This document shows positions 56,328 through 64,000 of a stretch of DNA of 64,000 bases, in pieces. The DNA is from an uncultured Lachnospiraceae bacterium (lineage in GTDB: Bacteria; Bacillota; Clostridia; Lachnospirales; Lachnospiraceae), in NCBI GenBank assembly GCA_910588845.1, contig CAJURU010000013.1, forward strand, positions 14,642-78,641, in the 5' to 3' direction. A model generated the notes under the pieces. It was not told where the DNA came from. It saw nothing but the letters and a program-made list of their open reading frames with translations, and searched no databases. A program made the position numbers and the translations under genes. The first letter of the stretch is position 1. Each line of letters begins with the position of its first letter.

Positions 56328-58124
56328 TTATATCTCCCTCGTATATTTCCTGAGCCATTCCCGCTCCCCATCATTGAGGTATGGGGAAACTTTGCCGTAT
56401 ACCATCTTATGATAGCCGTTCAAAAGTCCGCGCTCCCTCTCTGTCATTTCCTCCGGGAGAATTGCGTCTAAGTCTATAGGCGCATACGTTATAATTTCAA
56501 ATTCCATAAACTGGCCATAATCATTCTTCTGCGCTTTCCGGCAGAGTAGTTCATTTTCCGTACGAATGCCATATTGCCCTTCCAGGTAAACCCCCGGCTC
56601 ATCCGTCGTCACCATACCCTCTTCCAGCGCGCAGTCGCCGCCCGGTTCCGTCGACTGTTTCCAGCGAAAGGCATTGGGACCTTCATGGACATTGAGGACA
56701 TATCCAATGCCATGCCCTGTTCCGCATTTATAATCCAGGCCAAGCTCCCATAACGGACCCCGGGCAAGAATATCCAGATTGGTCCCCCGGCAGCCATAAA
56801 GGAATTTGGCCGCCGCTAAATGGAGATTGGATCGGCATACAGTAGTAAAATAATGCTTCTGTTCATGGCTCAATGCACCCAGAGCCAAAGTTCGCGTAAT
56901 ATCCGTACTCCCGTCCAGGTAATGTCCGCCTGAATCGACTAAGAGAAATCCTTCCGGTTGCAGCACAGCATCCGTCTCCGGTGTCGGCGCATAATGCATC
57001 ATCGCTGCATTGGCGCCGTAAGCGCTGATGGTGTCAAAGCTGACATCCATAAATAATTCCTGCTCCTGCCGACGTTCTTGCAGGTAATCTGCCGCTGAAA
57101 TCTCCGTAATCGTTTCTTTTCCGATATGGTTCTTTAACCAATACATGAATTTCGTGAAAGCTACGCCATCCTTGATATGCGCGCGACGTATGTTGGCAAT
57201 CTCCGTCTCATTTTTCACGGCTTTCATCCACTCTGTGGGATTCGGCGCCTGCACAAGCTCCGCCCTCAGACCGCTGCAAATCCGATAATTGACAATCCTT
57301 TTATTTAACAGTACACGCTTTTTTGCGGGAATACTTTCCGCATACCCATAAACCGCTTCATATTCACTGATAGTAATACCATTTTCCTCGCAATAACGGC
57401 AAACCTCATCATTTAATACTTCTGAATGAACAAACCAGACGCACGCTTCCATTGTAATTACCGCAAAGGACATCACCACCGGTACATGCGCAATATCCCC
57501 GCCCCGCACGTTAAACAGCCAGGCAATGTCGTACAGCGAAGTCAAAATATGGATGTCCGCCTGTTCTTCATTCATCTTCTCACGGACTCTTCTCAGCTTG
57601 CTCTGCGCACTTTCTCCCGCATACTTTTCTTCAAGCACAAATACCGGATTCTTCGGAAAAGCAGGGCGTTCTTCCCAAATTGCTCCCACTAAATCCTCCA
57701 AGACAGCGAGTTTTCCCTGTTTGTCCTTAACTATTTTCTCATACGCCTCCCCGTCGCTGGCATTTACAACCCTGCCGTCAAACCCCAGGCAGCCGCCTTC
57801 GCACAAATTCTCTTCCACGTATTCTTTGACTGTGGGCACGCCTTCTTCCCCCATGCGGTAAAGCGTGACAGGGCTGCCCGAAAGTTCTCCCTGCGCTTGG
57901 ATAAAATATCTGCCGTCCGTCCACAATCCGGCTTCTGCTTGCGTAATCACTGCCGTTCCCGCCGAACCGCTAAATCCGGTCAGGTAACTCCTGGCCTTAA
58001 AATAATCTCCCACATACTCAGATTCATGGAAATCTGAGGTAGGTACGATATACATATCGATCCCGCGACCACGCATTTCTCTCCGAAGCGCTCCTATTCT
58101 ATCAGAAACATTCGCTAATTCCAC
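56328..58124 (-). CDS. Aminopeptidase P-type metallopeptidase (M24B)
   Basis: Removes N-terminal residues that precede proline. Two creatinase-like N-terminal domains are followed by the pita-bread catalytic domain with the metal ligands: VDSGGHYLDGSTDITRTLALG (two Asp), GTGHGIGYVLNVHEGP (His), TTDEPGVYLEGQYGIRTENELL (two Glu). At 598 residues it is the long XPNPEP1-like form. Start GTG 58124 after AAAGGAG. Monocistronic or with RidA upstream (63-base gap). Confidence 0.93.
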   Translation of the reverse strand: MELANVSDRIGALRREMRGRGIDMYIVPTSDFHESEYVGDYFKARSYLTGFSGSAGTAVITQAEAGLWTDGRYFIQAQGELSGSPVTLYRMGEEGVPTVKEYVEENLCEGGCLGFDGRVVNASDGEAYEKIVKDKQGKLAVLEDLVGAIWEERPAFPKNPVFVLEEKYAGESAQSKLRRVREKMNEEQADIHILTSLYDIAWLFNVRGGDIAHVPVVMSFAVITMEACVWFVHSEVLNDEVCRYCEENGITISEYEAVYGYAESIPAKKRVLLNKRIVNYRICSGLRAELVQAPNPTEWMKAVKNETEIANIRRAHIKDGVAFTKFMYWLKNHIGKETITEISAADYLQERRQEQELFMDVSFDTISAYGANAAMMHYAPTPETDAVLQPEGFLLVDSGGHYLDGSTDITRTLALGALSHEQKHYFTTVCRSNLHLAAAKFLYGCRGTNLDILARGPLWELGLDYKCGTGHGIGYVLNVHEGPNAFRWKQSTEPGGDCALEEGMVTTDEPGVYLEGQYGIRTENELLCRKAQKNDYGQFMEFEIITYAPIDLDAILPEEMTERERGLLNGYHKMVYGKVSPYLNDGEREWLRKYTREI

Positions 58125-58187
58125 TTGCTGTATACTCCTTTTTCCACCTTCTGTTTTTTCATTGCCTTACTGTAGGAGGCTCTTTAC

Positions 58188-58568
58188 TCAATCTTTCTTG
58201 ACTGCGACTACTTCAATCTCCACCAGTCCGCCTTTGGGGAGCTTTGCCGCCTGAACGCAGGAACGTGCGGGCGTCTCTCCCTGAAAATACTGTGCGTAAA
58301 CTTCATTGACTTTGGCAAAATCATTGATATCATCCAAAAAAACGCTGGTCTTTACCACATGCTCCAAATCGCTGCCTGCCGCCTCTAAGACTGTGGCAAG
58401 ATTTTTCAGGCTCTGATGCGTCTGTGCCTCCACGCCTTCCGGCAAGTCGCCGCTCTCCGGGATTAACCCCAACTGGCCCGACGTAAAAATCAGCCCGTTA
58501 GCCTCTACTGCGTGAACATATGGTCCTACTGCTGCCGGCGCTTTTGGCGCATTAATTGTCTTCTTCAT
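58188..58568 (-). CDS. ridA: RidA family deaminase
   Basis: Small trimeric protein (126 residues) that hydrolyses reactive enamine/imine intermediates from PLP enzymes such as threonine dehydratase. Motifs: [38 protein letters not shown], and the substrate arginine in [32 protein letters not shown] precedes the ATG. Confidence 0.95.
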   Translation of the reverse strand: MKKTINAPKAPAAVGPYVHAVEANGLIFTSGQLGLIPESGDLPEGVEAQTHQSLKNLATVLEAAGSDLEHVVKTSVFLDDINDFAKVNEVYAQYFQGETPARSCVQAAKLPKGGLVEIEVVAVKKD

Positions 58569-58698
58569 CTTTCTTCCTCTTTCTTTCTATCAGTATAATT
58601 ATGAAAATCACAGCCGCCAATAGTATCTGCATACGGCAGCCATTTCATTTATAGTATAAACATCCGTGTTTATTTTGTCAAAAAAAACAAAAAAAGAC

Positions 58699-58727
58699 TT
58701 GCTTTTTCATTTTCTATATGCTAGAAT
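58699..58727 (+). promoter_or_regulatory. Sigma-A promoter of tRNA-Leu
   Basis: -35 TTGCTT (58699-58704) and -10 TAGAAT (58722-58727), 17-bp spacer, 34 bases before the mature tRNA. Confidence 0.75.
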
Positions 58728-58761
58728 ACTTTTTGTTCGGGTAATTAAATTACAGACACGC

Positions 58762-58845
58762 GCCGGTGTGTCGGAATTGGCAGACGAGGCAGACTCAAAA
58801 TCTGTTGTTGGCAACAACGTATGGGTTCAAGTCCCATCACCGGCA
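58762..58845 (+). tRNA. tRNA-Leu, anticodon CAA
   Basis: Acceptor stem GCCGGTG/CACCGGC with A discriminator, G18G19-containing D arm (TTGG), anticodon stem GCAGA/TCTGT with loop CTCAAAA (anticodon CAA, reads UUG), long variable arm (TTGTTGGCAACAA) as in class II leucine tRNAs, and T arm GGGTTCAAGTCCC. The CCA end is not encoded. Isolated single tRNA with its own promoter and terminator. Confidence 0.95.
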
Positions 58846-58849
58846 TTAA

Positions 58850-58884
58850 AAACAACTCTTAGAATCGCTAAGAGTTGTTTTTCG
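58850..58884 (+). terminator. Terminator of tRNA-Leu
   Basis: AACAACTCTTAG / CTAAGAGTTGTT perfect 12-bp stem with a five-base loop and a TTTT tail. The IS-like end fragment begins eight bases beyond it. Confidence 0.93.
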
Positions 58885-58892
58885 TTATAAAT

Positions 58893-58950
58893 GGAGCTGT
58901 CGCATTAACACAAATTACAAACGATAGATTCGTTCCAAAGGTTTCCATTG
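58893..58950. repeat. Fragment of the structured repeat with IS-like left end
   Basis: Starts GGAGCTGTCGCATTAA (like both IS ends at 61533 and 63148), then six bases later TTACAAACGATAGATTCGTTCC..., the homologue of the left arm at 29607-29641. It supplies the left end that the 29.6 kb copy lacks, so the two can be joined into a full element of about 200 bp. The core hairpins are absent here. It abuts the end of the gene at 58957. Confidence 0.6.
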
Positions 58951-58956
58951 ATATTC

Positions 58957-59280
58957 TCACCACGAAGTTTTCGCCGCCTGCCATTTCTCCGGCTCTGCCT
59001 CCCACAATCCATTGAGAAAACGAATTCCCTCCTGTATTCCCTCTTCACTGAATTCAAAATCTCTGCGCCGTTTTTTCTCCTCCAACGTTGCGTCGTATGC
59101 GTAGGGTCCTTCCCACACGGTAATCTCCAACACTTGTTTCCCATTGCCTGTTTTCTCTTTCTCTGCATCGGGAAACTCTCGCATGACGGCAGCAAACCGG
59201 AAGCGCATACCCTCATAGCTTCCGGTAAATACAGCCTTTTTCAGATAAGCAATTGACAGAACGTCTCCTCGCTCAATCAT
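58957..59280 (-). CDS. Conserved hypothetical protein
   Basis: About 107 residues, no recognised function. It starts MIERGDVLSIAYLKKAVFTG, has a beta-rich pattern (RFRFAAVMREFP; QVLEITVWEGPYAYD), and ends LWEAEPEKWQAAKTSW. The GPYAYDATLEEKKRRRDFEF run resembles family-conserved motifs in clostridial hypotheticals. GGGAGGAA precedes the ATG. It is the next gene after lysA (11-base gap) and its 3' end abuts a repeat fragment, so the natural C-terminus might be altered. Confidence 0.65.
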   Translation of the reverse strand: MIERGDVLSIAYLKKAVFTGSYEGMRFRFAAVMREFPDAEKEKTGNGKQVLEITVWEGPYAYDATLEEKKRRRDFEFSEEGIQEGIRFLNGLWEAEPEKWQAAKTSW

Positions 59281-59291
59281 CACGTTCCTCC

Positions 59292-60566
59292 CTATCCCTG
59301 CTTCATATCTTTCAGAATATCGAAACAGTCAAACGTTGCAAAATAGTCTTTGGGCGTTTCCGCGCGCCGTATTAACTGCGTACTGCCGTCCTCTTTGAGA
59401 AGTATCTCCGCTGATTTGAGCTTGCCATTATAGTTGTAACCCATGGAAAATCCATGCGCTCCAGTATCATGGATAACCAGCAAATCCCCGATGTCAATTT
59501 GAGGCAGCATACGGTCAATCGCAAATTTATCATTATTCTCGCAGAGGGAGCCTGTGATATCATATTTGTGATCGCACACGCTGTTGTCCTTGCCCATGAC
59601 CGTAATATGATGGTAAGCGCCGTACATTGCCGGGCGCATCAAGTTCACGGCGCAGGCATCGCATCCAATATACTCCTTGTGGGTATGCTTTTCATGAATG
59701 GCGCGCGTCACCAGACAGCCGTACGGCCCCATCATGAAACGCCCCAGCTCTGCATAAATCGCCACATCTCCCATACCTGCCGGAACAAGAACTTCCTCAT
59801 AGACTTTGCGCACGCCCCCGCCAATGGCCCTGATGTCGTTGGGCTCCTCGTCAGGACGGTAGGGAATGCCGATTCCGCCTGAGAGGTTAATGAAACGGAT
59901 ATCCGCACCTGTCTCCTCTTTTAATTTTACTGCCACTTCAAACAAAGTCTTTGCAAGCGTAGGATAATAGTCGTTCGTCACCGTATTGCTCGCCAGGAAT
60001 GCATGAATGCCAAAATGTTTGGCTCCTTTTTCCTTTAACACTTTAAAACCTTCAAAAAGCTGTTCCGTAGTAAATCCATATTTCGCATCCCCAGGGTTGT
60101 CCATAATACTATTGCTTATTTTGAACACACCGCCGGGATTATAGCGGCAGCTAATCGTCTCAGGAATATGGCCAATTGTTTTCTCCAGGAAATCTATATG
60201 CGTAAAATCATCAAGGTTGATAATCGCTCCAATTTTATCCGCATATTGAAACTCCTCCGCCGGCGTCGTGTTGGAAGAAAACATGATATTAGCGCCCTCA
60301 AAATGCAAGGCGTCGGCAAGCATCAATTCCGTCAGGGACGAACAGTCGCACCCACACCCATACTCTTTGAGAATATTAATCAAAAAGGGATTAGGCGTTG
60401 CCTTGACTGCAAAATATTCTTTGAATCCTTTATTCCAGGAAAATGCCTCTTGCAATGCCTGCGCATTTTCACGGATGCCTTTTTCATCGTAGAGATGAAA
60501 CGGCGTTGGGTATTCCTTTACAATTTCTTCCAGCTGTTCCTTTGTTACAAATGGTTCTTTCTTCAT
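59292..60566 (-). CDS. lysA: Diaminopimelate decarboxylase
   Basis: PLP enzyme of the alanine-racemase fold group that decarboxylates meso-diaminopimelate to lysine. The PLP lysine is in YFAVKATPNPFLI (about residue 53); other sites are HAFLASNTV, LSGGIGIPYRP, the glycine-rich PLP phosphate site, and the active-site cysteine region IGCDACAVNLMRPAMYG plus DTGAHGFSMGYNYNGK. 424 residues. It follows a TrmB-type regulator gene. Other lysine genes are not in view; carboxynorspermidine/ornithine decarboxylase relatives are less likely. Confidence 0.9.
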   Translation of the reverse strand: MKKEPFVTKEQLEEIVKEYPTPFHLYDEKGIRENAQALQEAFSWNKGFKEYFAVKATPNPFLINILKEYGCGCDCSSLTELMLADALHFEGANIMFSSNTTPAEEFQYADKIGAIINLDDFTHIDFLEKTIGHIPETISCRYNPGGVFKISNSIMDNPGDAKYGFTTEQLFEGFKVLKEKGAKHFGIHAFLASNTVTNDYYPTLAKTLFEVAVKLKEETGADIRFINLSGGIGIPYRPDEEPNDIRAIGGGVRKVYEEVLVPAGMGDVAIYAELGRFMMGPYGCLVTRAIHEKHTHKEYIGCDACAVNLMRPAMYGAYHHITVMGKDNSVCDHKYDITGSLCENNDKFAIDRMLPQIDIGDLLVIHDTGAHGFSMGYNYNGKLKSAEILLKEDGSTQLIRRAETPKDYFATFDCFDILKDMKQG

Positions 60567-60630
60567 CCTCTTACTCCTTTTGTCTCATACTGTCATTTTA
60601 TTTTGAAATATCTTAAATATTTATACATGG

Positions 60631-61365
60631 TTAGCTGTTCTTGCCTTCCAATTCCAGCAGACGGATTTCATTCTTCATGGAATCCTTAAACACCTGTACA
60701 AAATTTGCCTGATCGGAATACACACAGGTACTATCCCTGCCTTTTCCCAATTCCCCACTAAGCACATATTTAGAATCCGTGATGATTGCGACCTGGTTCT
60801 TCTTATCAGAAGTCACATAAAACTTGATTCCTTTCGCCTTTTCTATAGGCAGCTTAGTACTTGCGCCTTGGGGAAAAGACGTCAGCGCTACTACTTTGAT
60901 TTTACGCTCTGCCAGCTCTGACAATTCACTCTGGAACTGCAACAGCAGCGATACGGCCATCGACAGATAAACTCTCTTCTGCGCCGTCCGCAACATATTG
61001 TGAATCTTGTCCACAATATTATCGTCGGAAGCTATTGTGACATAGCCTTCCGTGCCCTCCTTCTCCTTAGGCATATGCGCCAGCAAAAATTCCTGTTTGC
61101 GGATCAGTCCGTTAATCTTGTTCCGGCAGAATTCCTCCACTCCCACTGCTGTAAATTTGCGGGAAGCCCCCTCGCTGACATATGCCGCCCCCTTATCCGA
61201 TAACCCCTGCAAAGCTTTATATACATTGGAGCGCGAAATCCCCGTATTCTTCGCCAGCTCATAACCATTGCTGGTTCCCGCGCGAAAGAGCTCCAGATAG
61301 ACGGACGCTTCCTGTCCTGTAAGCCCGAACGATACCAAATACTCTACCAGCTTTTTTTCTTCCAT
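60631..61365 (-). CDS. TrmB-family transcription regulator
   Basis: DNA-binding regulator of the TrmB type. The N-terminal winged helix (LVSFGLTGQEASVYLELF, then TGISRSNVYKALQGLSDKGA) is followed by a coiled-coil linker and a C-terminal phospholipase D-like sugar-sensing domain (RVYLSMAVSLLLQFQSEL, QVAIITDSKYVLSGELGKGRDS). About 244 residues from ATG 61365. TrmB proteins sense sugars in archaea; the bacterial ligand is unknown. It lies upstream of lysA (64-base gap) with a strong promoter, so lysA may be co-transcribed. Confidence 0.82.
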   Translation of the reverse strand: MEEKKLVEYLVSFGLTGQEASVYLELFRAGTSNGYELAKNTGISRSNVYKALQGLSDKGAAYVSEGASRKFTAVGVEEFCRNKINGLIRKQEFLLAHMPKEKEGTEGYVTIASDDNIVDKIHNMLRTAQKRVYLSMAVSLLLQFQSELSELAERKIKVVALTSFPQGASTKLPIEKAKGIKFYVTSDKKNQVAIITDSKYVLSGELGKGRDSTCVYSDQANFVQVFKDSMKNEIRLLELEGKNS

Positions 61366-61403
61366 AATTACTTGCACTTCCTGTAGTGTTACTTTTCAGG
61401 AAT

Positions 61404-61432
61404 ACTATAATAGTTTTTATAAAAAATGTCAA
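61404..61432 (-). promoter_or_regulatory. Strong sigma-A promoter of the TrmB gene
   Basis: Minus strand -35 TTGACA (61427-61432) and -10 TATAGT (61404-61409) with a 17-bp A/T-rich spacer; the best consensus match in the window. The start codon is 39 bases downstream. Confidence 0.85.
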
Positions 61433-61532
61433 GTAATAAATACATTTTTTGTTTCCCTATCTTTATAATCATTATTTCCGTACCAAGAGGTCTTGCCGCC
61501 CCTGTCAGCATGGACATCTTACACAAAAAAAT

Positions 61533-63148
61533 GGGGCTGTCGCTTTAACGAATGAAAATTCGTGAGGCGGCAGCTTCATTTTTGCTGTTTTTTATGTGGT
61601 TTCAAGAAAAAACTCCAAATTATTCTGTTATTCTATAAAAAGAGCATACTTTAATAAGCCATTTCCCATGGCTTGCATATTTGTTTTAAGATGTTAAAAA
61701 TTAAGCGCTTTTCAGTGGGAACAAATGGGTTCCTGTCCTGCCTTTTTGAATTTTATTATGCAGCTTGTTTACGTTCCTTGCCATGGCCAGCAGTATACTT
61801 TCCACAAGCACATTTGACGTTCCTTTGCTTATGTATCTCCGAAAATGCATGTCCTGTTTTATATCCCCGAAAGAGCCTTCTGCCTGGATGCTCCGGTTCA
61901 TCCTCAAAACAATGCCTTCATCAGTAAGGATCCGTTCCAAATCTTCCTGCCTGTATTTTAGGAATGTTTTGGAAACATGGAGTGTTTTCGTCCTTTCTTC
62001 CAGCGGCGTTTTACAATTGCTGCCCTTGATACATTCTGCTTTATACGGACATCCGCTGCAGTCCTCACATTTATAAATCGTTTTTTCACTTACATAACCT
62101 GTTTTGCTTTTGGAATGCCTCACATAGTCTGTCGTCAGCCTTTTCGCATTCCGGCAGATATAGACATCCGATTCCGCATCATACTCCATATTTTCTATTT
62201 TTCCTATATCATTTCTGTACTTACGTGTTTTTGAAATCTCATAGTTCGCGGGCTTTATATAGGAATGCTGCCCGTTTGCCTCAAGAAACACATAGTTTTC
62301 TTCACTTTCATATCTGGCGTCCGCAGTTATGTTTTTATATTTAAATTTCAGATGTTCTTGGGCCTCTTTCAAAAAAGGGATTAATGTTGTTGTATCTGTT
62401 GGCTGTTGGCCTATGGTGAGCCACGTAATGTATTCGGAATCCACCCCATGCTGGAGGTTATATGCCGGTTTTAGCTGTCCGTTTCCCATGGCATCCTCCT
62501 TCATCCTCATAAAAGTGGCGTCGTGGTCTGTCTTGGAATAACTGTTGCGTCCTCCGCAGATATGTATTTGATGATTATATTTTTTGAGCCGGGACAGATA
62601 ACCTTCGAGGGTTTCAATGCTCTTTTGAAGCGGCGTTTTTCTTTTCCCAATGCCATGAACAAAGACCACGTTTTCACTCTGCCTGGGGGCATAAAGCTTC
62701 TTGCGGAGTTTCTTTACATGCTTCATCTTTACAGTGTCGCCATAAACAATCTTTAAATCGTAGCGTTGTTCGCATTCCGCCACAAAATCAGCAAGTTTTA
62801 TCAGAAGCTTTGTCTGATTTTTGGTTACGGCCTTCTTCCAGACAAAAGTATAAGTGTTCTTGGGGATACCGAATTTATTCTTTCGTAAGTAGAATATAAG
62901 CCAGTCAAATCCATCGCCTCCACAAACTGACTGAGCAACCGCACAGAATCATCTTCCGGAATAATTGTTTCAATATTTAGCGGAAGTTTTAATTGATATC
63001 CGCTTTGATTTAGGCTATAATTTTTCTGTAAGTTAATGTGTTTGGTCATACATTAATTTTACACCAACTGCCGGATACTTTCGAGGTCTGGCAGTTATTT
63101 TTTGCATATAAAAGGAGCTGCGCTCTAATTACTTAGTGCGACAGCCCC
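61533..63148. mobile_element. IS1182-type insertion sequence with deleted transposase
   Basis: The ends are 16-bp inverted repeats, GGGGCTGTCGCTTTAA (61533-61548) and TTAGTGCGACAGCCCC (63133-63148), 14 of 16 positions matching. Each end forms a larger hairpin with a subterminal mirror (61533-61579; 63114-63148) with a T-run just outside (outward reading GCGACAGCCCC then ATTTTTT), so both ends look like terminators. No clear target duplication is visible. The minus-strand transposase has a frameshift plus an internal loss, so the element cannot move alone. Confidence 0.8.
61701..63049 (-). pseudogene. IS1182-family transposase, internally deleted and frameshifted
   Basis: N-terminal part (62825-63049) reads like the family start: MTKHINLQKNYSLNQSGYQL, IETIIPEDDSVRLLSQFVEA and MDLTGLYSTYERI, then shifts out of frame. 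The family-like sequence resumes in a second frame as FYLRKNKFGIPKNTYTFVWK, and continues in the frame ending at 61701, with ITADARYESEENY (second Asp) and MNRSIQAEGSFGDIKQDMHF (Glu) and a cysteine cluster CEDCSGCPYKAEC. About 100 residues between, including the first catalytic Asp (DGTK-like), are lost. Dead transposase. Confidence 0.85.
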
Positions 63149-63554
63149 CTATTTTTTCATCTTCCGCAATTTCTTCAACAAGCTCCCCTATTGTTCTATT
63201 TCCTAATGTTTCATAATTATCGCCATTAAACATCCTGTATCCTACTGGCTGTTCCTCTTCCATTTCATATAGATAAATACTTGCGTAGTCTAACATCAGT
63301 TCAGCATTAGGATCTGTTTTTAAATTACTATCTGTTCCTTCCGCTAATTGTTCAACCAAATATTCATTATATCTTTCAGTTCCAAATTTAATTTCTGGAT
63401 GATATTGCTGAGGATAGTTGTCTAACATGTGTTTTACTTCATCCATTGTGTCATCCTTATTTGAATGTGCATATGCTGTGTTATTGACAAGTACTATGCC
63501 TAAAACCAGCATTATTCCAAATATTCCTAATAATTTACTTATTTTTTTCATCAT
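63129..63554 (-). CDS. Secreted small protein, 3' end replaced by the IS
   Basis: A 141-residue frame with a signal peptide (basic start, hydrophobic core, cleavage near AYAHS, about residue 29). The mature part is acidic with no recognised domain (YHPEIKFGTERYNEYLVEQL; ELMLDYASIYLYEM). The last seven codons (IGGCRTK and stop) are translated from the IS end, so the natural C-terminus has been cut off. ATG 63554 follows AAAGGACG and overlaps the membrane-protein gene upstream by 20 bases. Confidence 0.7.
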   Translation of the reverse strand: MMKKISKLLGIFGIMLVLGIVLVNNTAYAHSNKDDTMDEVKHMLDNYPQQYHPEIKFGTERYNEYLVEQLAEGTDSNLKTDPNAELMLDYASIYLYEMEEEQPVGYRMFNGDNYETLGNRTIGELVEEIAEDEKIGGCRTK

Positions 63555-63951
63555 TATCGTCCTTTCTTCCCTTTTGCATAAAAAGCCAACACATCAAACT
63601 GCTACATAACAATGATAAATAAAATCCATAATGTACCACTTCTAATGACAAAAATAAATTGAAATCTGTCAGTAACGGAACATACCAAGACAGACCACAC
63701 ACAAGATACATAACAGGATGTATGACTAAAAGTACGCTTGTTATCATTTTACCTTTTTGATTTGTATAAAATATAATACAAAAAAATGTAACTGCTGCCA
63801 GAACAATCATCATCACATGATTGACAATATCTGTCCCAAATTTTATTCCATCAATTTCTTCATCAAAATAGCACCAAGGCAAAAAAGTTGGCAATAAAGA
63901 CATTAAGTAGCAGAAAGCCAAAATATATTTCTTTTTTATTTTTTCCACCAC
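63535..63951 (-). CDS. Small multi-pass membrane protein, possibly cut by window edge
   Basis: 138 residues with about four hydrophobic helices (AFCYLMSLLPTFLPWCYF; HVMMIVLAAVTFFCIIFY; ITSVLLVIHPVMYLVCGL; YGFYLSLLCSSLMCWLF). No family recognised. The start used is GTG 63951, but the frame stays open to the right edge (upstream codons read IHQKVLYDIFLWKSCK), so the true gene may be longer. It is coupled to the truncated secreted protein, with which it overlaps. Confidence 0.55.
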   Translation of the reverse strand: MVEKIKKKYILAFCYLMSLLPTFLPWCYFDEEIDGIKFGTDIVNHVMMIVLAAVTFFCIIFYTNQKGKMITSVLLVIHPVMYLVCGLSWYVPLLTDFNLFLSLEVVHYGFYLSLLCSSLMCWLFMQKGRKDDNDEKNK

Positions 63952-64000
63952 TTTACAACTTTTCCATAAAAAAATGTCATACAGGACTTTCTGATGTATA

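Noticed and set aside
61533..63148. Composite transposon or genomic island
   Set aside because: Only one IS is present with a dead transposase; the flanking genes are ordinary and there are no paired copies or integrase.

Overview
The window looks like a chromosomal segment from a Clostridia bacterium, most probably Lachnospiraceae. Supporting signs are AGGAGG-type ribosome sites, sigma-A promoters with 17-bp spacers, a CIRCE-controlled hrcA-grpE-dnaK-dnaJ operon, the Firmicutes block ireB-ruvX-DUF1292, and the families DUF4364, DUF1385, TIGR01212, PFL/DUF711 and RNase J. Most of it is conserved, tightly packed housekeeping DNA. Most genes lie on the minus strand; the plus-strand exceptions are aroC, an HPr-like gene, a malic enzyme operon and tRNA-Leu.

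Layout. 1-3.8 kb: serC (cut by the window edge), ilvB and leuB (amino-acid synthesis). 3.8-6.7 kb: yajC and tgt, divergent from aroC. 6.8-9.1 kb: a large secreted Ig-repeat protein. 9.2-16.4 kb: a ten-gene operon running ireB, ruvX, DUF1292, RNase J, ylbF, mltG-like, trmR, trhP, a beta-propeller lactonase and an unknown nucleotide-fold protein. 16.5-22.9 kb: mtaB, an HPr-like gene, then thiI, cysteine desulfurase, rsmE, prmA and a J-domain protein. 23-24.3 kb: a secreted fibronectin-III protein with an operator-like palindrome in its promoter. 24.4-29.5 kb: heat-shock operon. 29.5-29.8 kb: a highly structured non-coding element. 29.9-32.9 kb: asnB, an orphan Hpt protein and a PAP2 membrane protein. 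33.0-34.0 kb: a graveyard holding a decayed N-6 DNA methylase and a decayed retropepsin-like gene. 34.2-39.2 kb: rho, rpmE, DUF1385, prmC and prfA. 39.4-42.1 kb: malic enzyme, a radical SAM protein and DUF4364. 42.1-49.6 kb: zinc-ribbon, flavin reductase, coiled-coil membrane protein, ung, hisHF behind an unusual acidic/basic membrane protein, and the PFL/ACT pair. 49.8-58.6 kb: polA, a CoaE-FtsA-like fusion, a WalJ-like hydrolase, aminopeptidase P and RidA. 58.7-61.4 kb: tRNA-Leu(CAA), a small unknown protein, lysA and a TrmB-type regulator. 61.5-64 kb: an internally deleted IS1182-type element that has cut off the end of a secreted-protein gene, then a membrane protein reaching the window edge.

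Themes. Translation and tRNA modification are over-represented (tgt, trmR, trhP, mtaB, thiI with its cysteine desulfurase, rsmE, prmA, prmC, prfA, yajC, rpmE). The most unusual items are: (1) the structured element at 29607-29773, an outer 12-bp stem closing three hairpins, which shares an arm with a fragment at 58893-58950 and an end motif with the IS at 61533-63148, so it may be a MITE-like or structured-RNA family; (2) the in-frame CoaE-FtsA-like fusion that keeps a ribosome-binding site at the joint; (3) two pseudogenes in which deletion points can be read. I saw no CRISPR array, rRNA, phage or complete defence system.
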